DNA from: DATJGF01 sp035495315
GTDB taxonomy: Bacteria; Verrucomicrobiota; Verrucomicrobiia; Limisphaerales; UBA8199
DNA: 12,150 nt
Assembly (NCBI GenBank): GCA_035495315.1
Contig: DATJGF010000085.1
Span: 1 to 12,150 of the forward strand
Reading direction: 5' to 3'
Below, in pieces: positions 11,840-12,150 of this stretch (the first letter of the stretch is position 1; each line of letters starts with the position of its first letter). The notes beneath the pieces are model-generated. The model worked only from the letters and a program-made list of their open reading frames with translations, did not search any database and was not told the DNA's origin. The translations under genes and the position numbers were made by a program.

Positions 11840-12150
11840 CCCCTTCTCCGTCCCCGGCGGGTTTCAAAGAAGCGCTGCAGGGTTTGAGCGTACGGCTCGG
11901 CGGTGCTGAAACTAAGCGTATCAACCCCGGCGCGGCGGAAAGCGCGATCCAATTCAGCAAGGCGTTCGGCGTTGGTCTGAAAGAACCGTTCCCGGACGGC
12001 CGCGCGGTTGGAATCGACTTCGAGCAACTCGCCGGTTTCGGCATCTTCGAGCGTGACCAGGCCCGCGGAGGGCAAAGTGCTCTCACGCGGATCATGCAAA
12101 TGCACGCAGACCAGGTCATGCCGGGCATTGGTCAGGCCGATTTCTTGAAG
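11836..12150 (-). CDS. DUF58 protein, C-terminal part (runs off window)
   Basis: The final 104 residues are visible; the gene begins beyond the right edge. The frame reads in from the edge as LQEIGLTNARHDLVCVHLHDPRE. It continues through a GELLEVD strand and the helix RERFFQTNAERLAELDRAF, and ends with GVDTLSFSTAEPYAQTLQRFF and an Arg-rich tail. This is the standard C-terminus of DUF58 proteins (VWA-like fold, usually directly downstream of MoxR AAA+ ATPases): 'G-V-D-x-L-x-x-S/T-T' followed by a helix and FF. The stop TGA overlaps the next ATG. Position and order match MoxR-DUF58-DUF4381-VWA-VWA-TPR-BatD clusters, so a moxR gene is expected upstream. Confidence 0.85.
   Translation of the reverse strand, partial: LQEIGLTNARHDLVCVHLHDPRESTLPSAGLVTLEDAETGELLEVDSNRAAVRERFFQTNAERLAELDRAFRRAGVDTLSFSTAEPYAQTLQRFFETRRGRRRG

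Noticed and set aside
1..12150. tRNA, rRNA or riboswitch genes
   Set aside because: No cloverleaf-like segment with a TTCRANY T-loop, rRNA signature or recognisable aptamer was seen on either strand by eye.

Overview
The window most likely comes from a GC-rich, Gram-negative bacterium of the Verrucomicrobiota (a Pedosphaera/Limisphaerales-type soil or freshwater lineage). This is inferred from the Bat-type aerotolerance operon architecture, a PhoPQ-activated pathogenicity-related (PqaA-like) protein, Sec-exported proteins, and many short hairpin and heptanucleotide repeats at gene edges. No rRNA or marker gene is present to prove the lineage.

Left part (1-4800) holds unrelated single genes. 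On the minus strand there is a small three-helix membrane protein with a strong promoter overlapped by a perfect 11-bp inverted repeat (likely operator), an exported (beta/alpha)8-barrel glycoside hydrolase, and a DUF883/ElaB-type membrane-anchored protein. On the plus strand there is an exported PqaA-like alpha/beta-hydrolase and an M50 (site-2-protease type) membrane metalloprotease. The metalloprotease converges on the next operon.

Right part (12150 back to 4802) is one tightly packed minus-strand operon: DUF58 (C-terminus only; it runs off the window) - DUF4381-like - BatA (VWA) - BatB (VWA) - BatC (TPR) - BatD - BatE (TPR + SH3). Four of the six junctions are 4-nt ATGA overlaps and one is a 4-nt gap. 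The family picture is a periplasm-facing, membrane-anchored complex with two MIDAS-type von Willebrand A proteins, TPR scaffolds and a large beta-rich BatD. It is normally driven by a MoxR AAA+ ATPase, whose gene would be expected to the right of the window.

The unusual signal is repeat DNA inside this operon. A perfect 27-bp-stem hairpin element, flanked by a 2-bp direct repeat, lies inside the batD signal-peptide region. Removing it with one flank copy deletes exactly 30 codons and restores a normal-looking signal peptide. A second hairpin element, with 34/37-matching arms and a 6-bp flanking direct repeat, separates batB from batC. A related hairpin lies in the 5' part of the DUF4381-like reading frame. 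That gene and batE each begin, about 8-9 nt after an ATGA-coupled start codon, with five tandem heptanucleotides. Together this suggests that repeats accumulate in start-codon-proximal, signal-peptide-encoding or leader positions, where added residues are tolerated.
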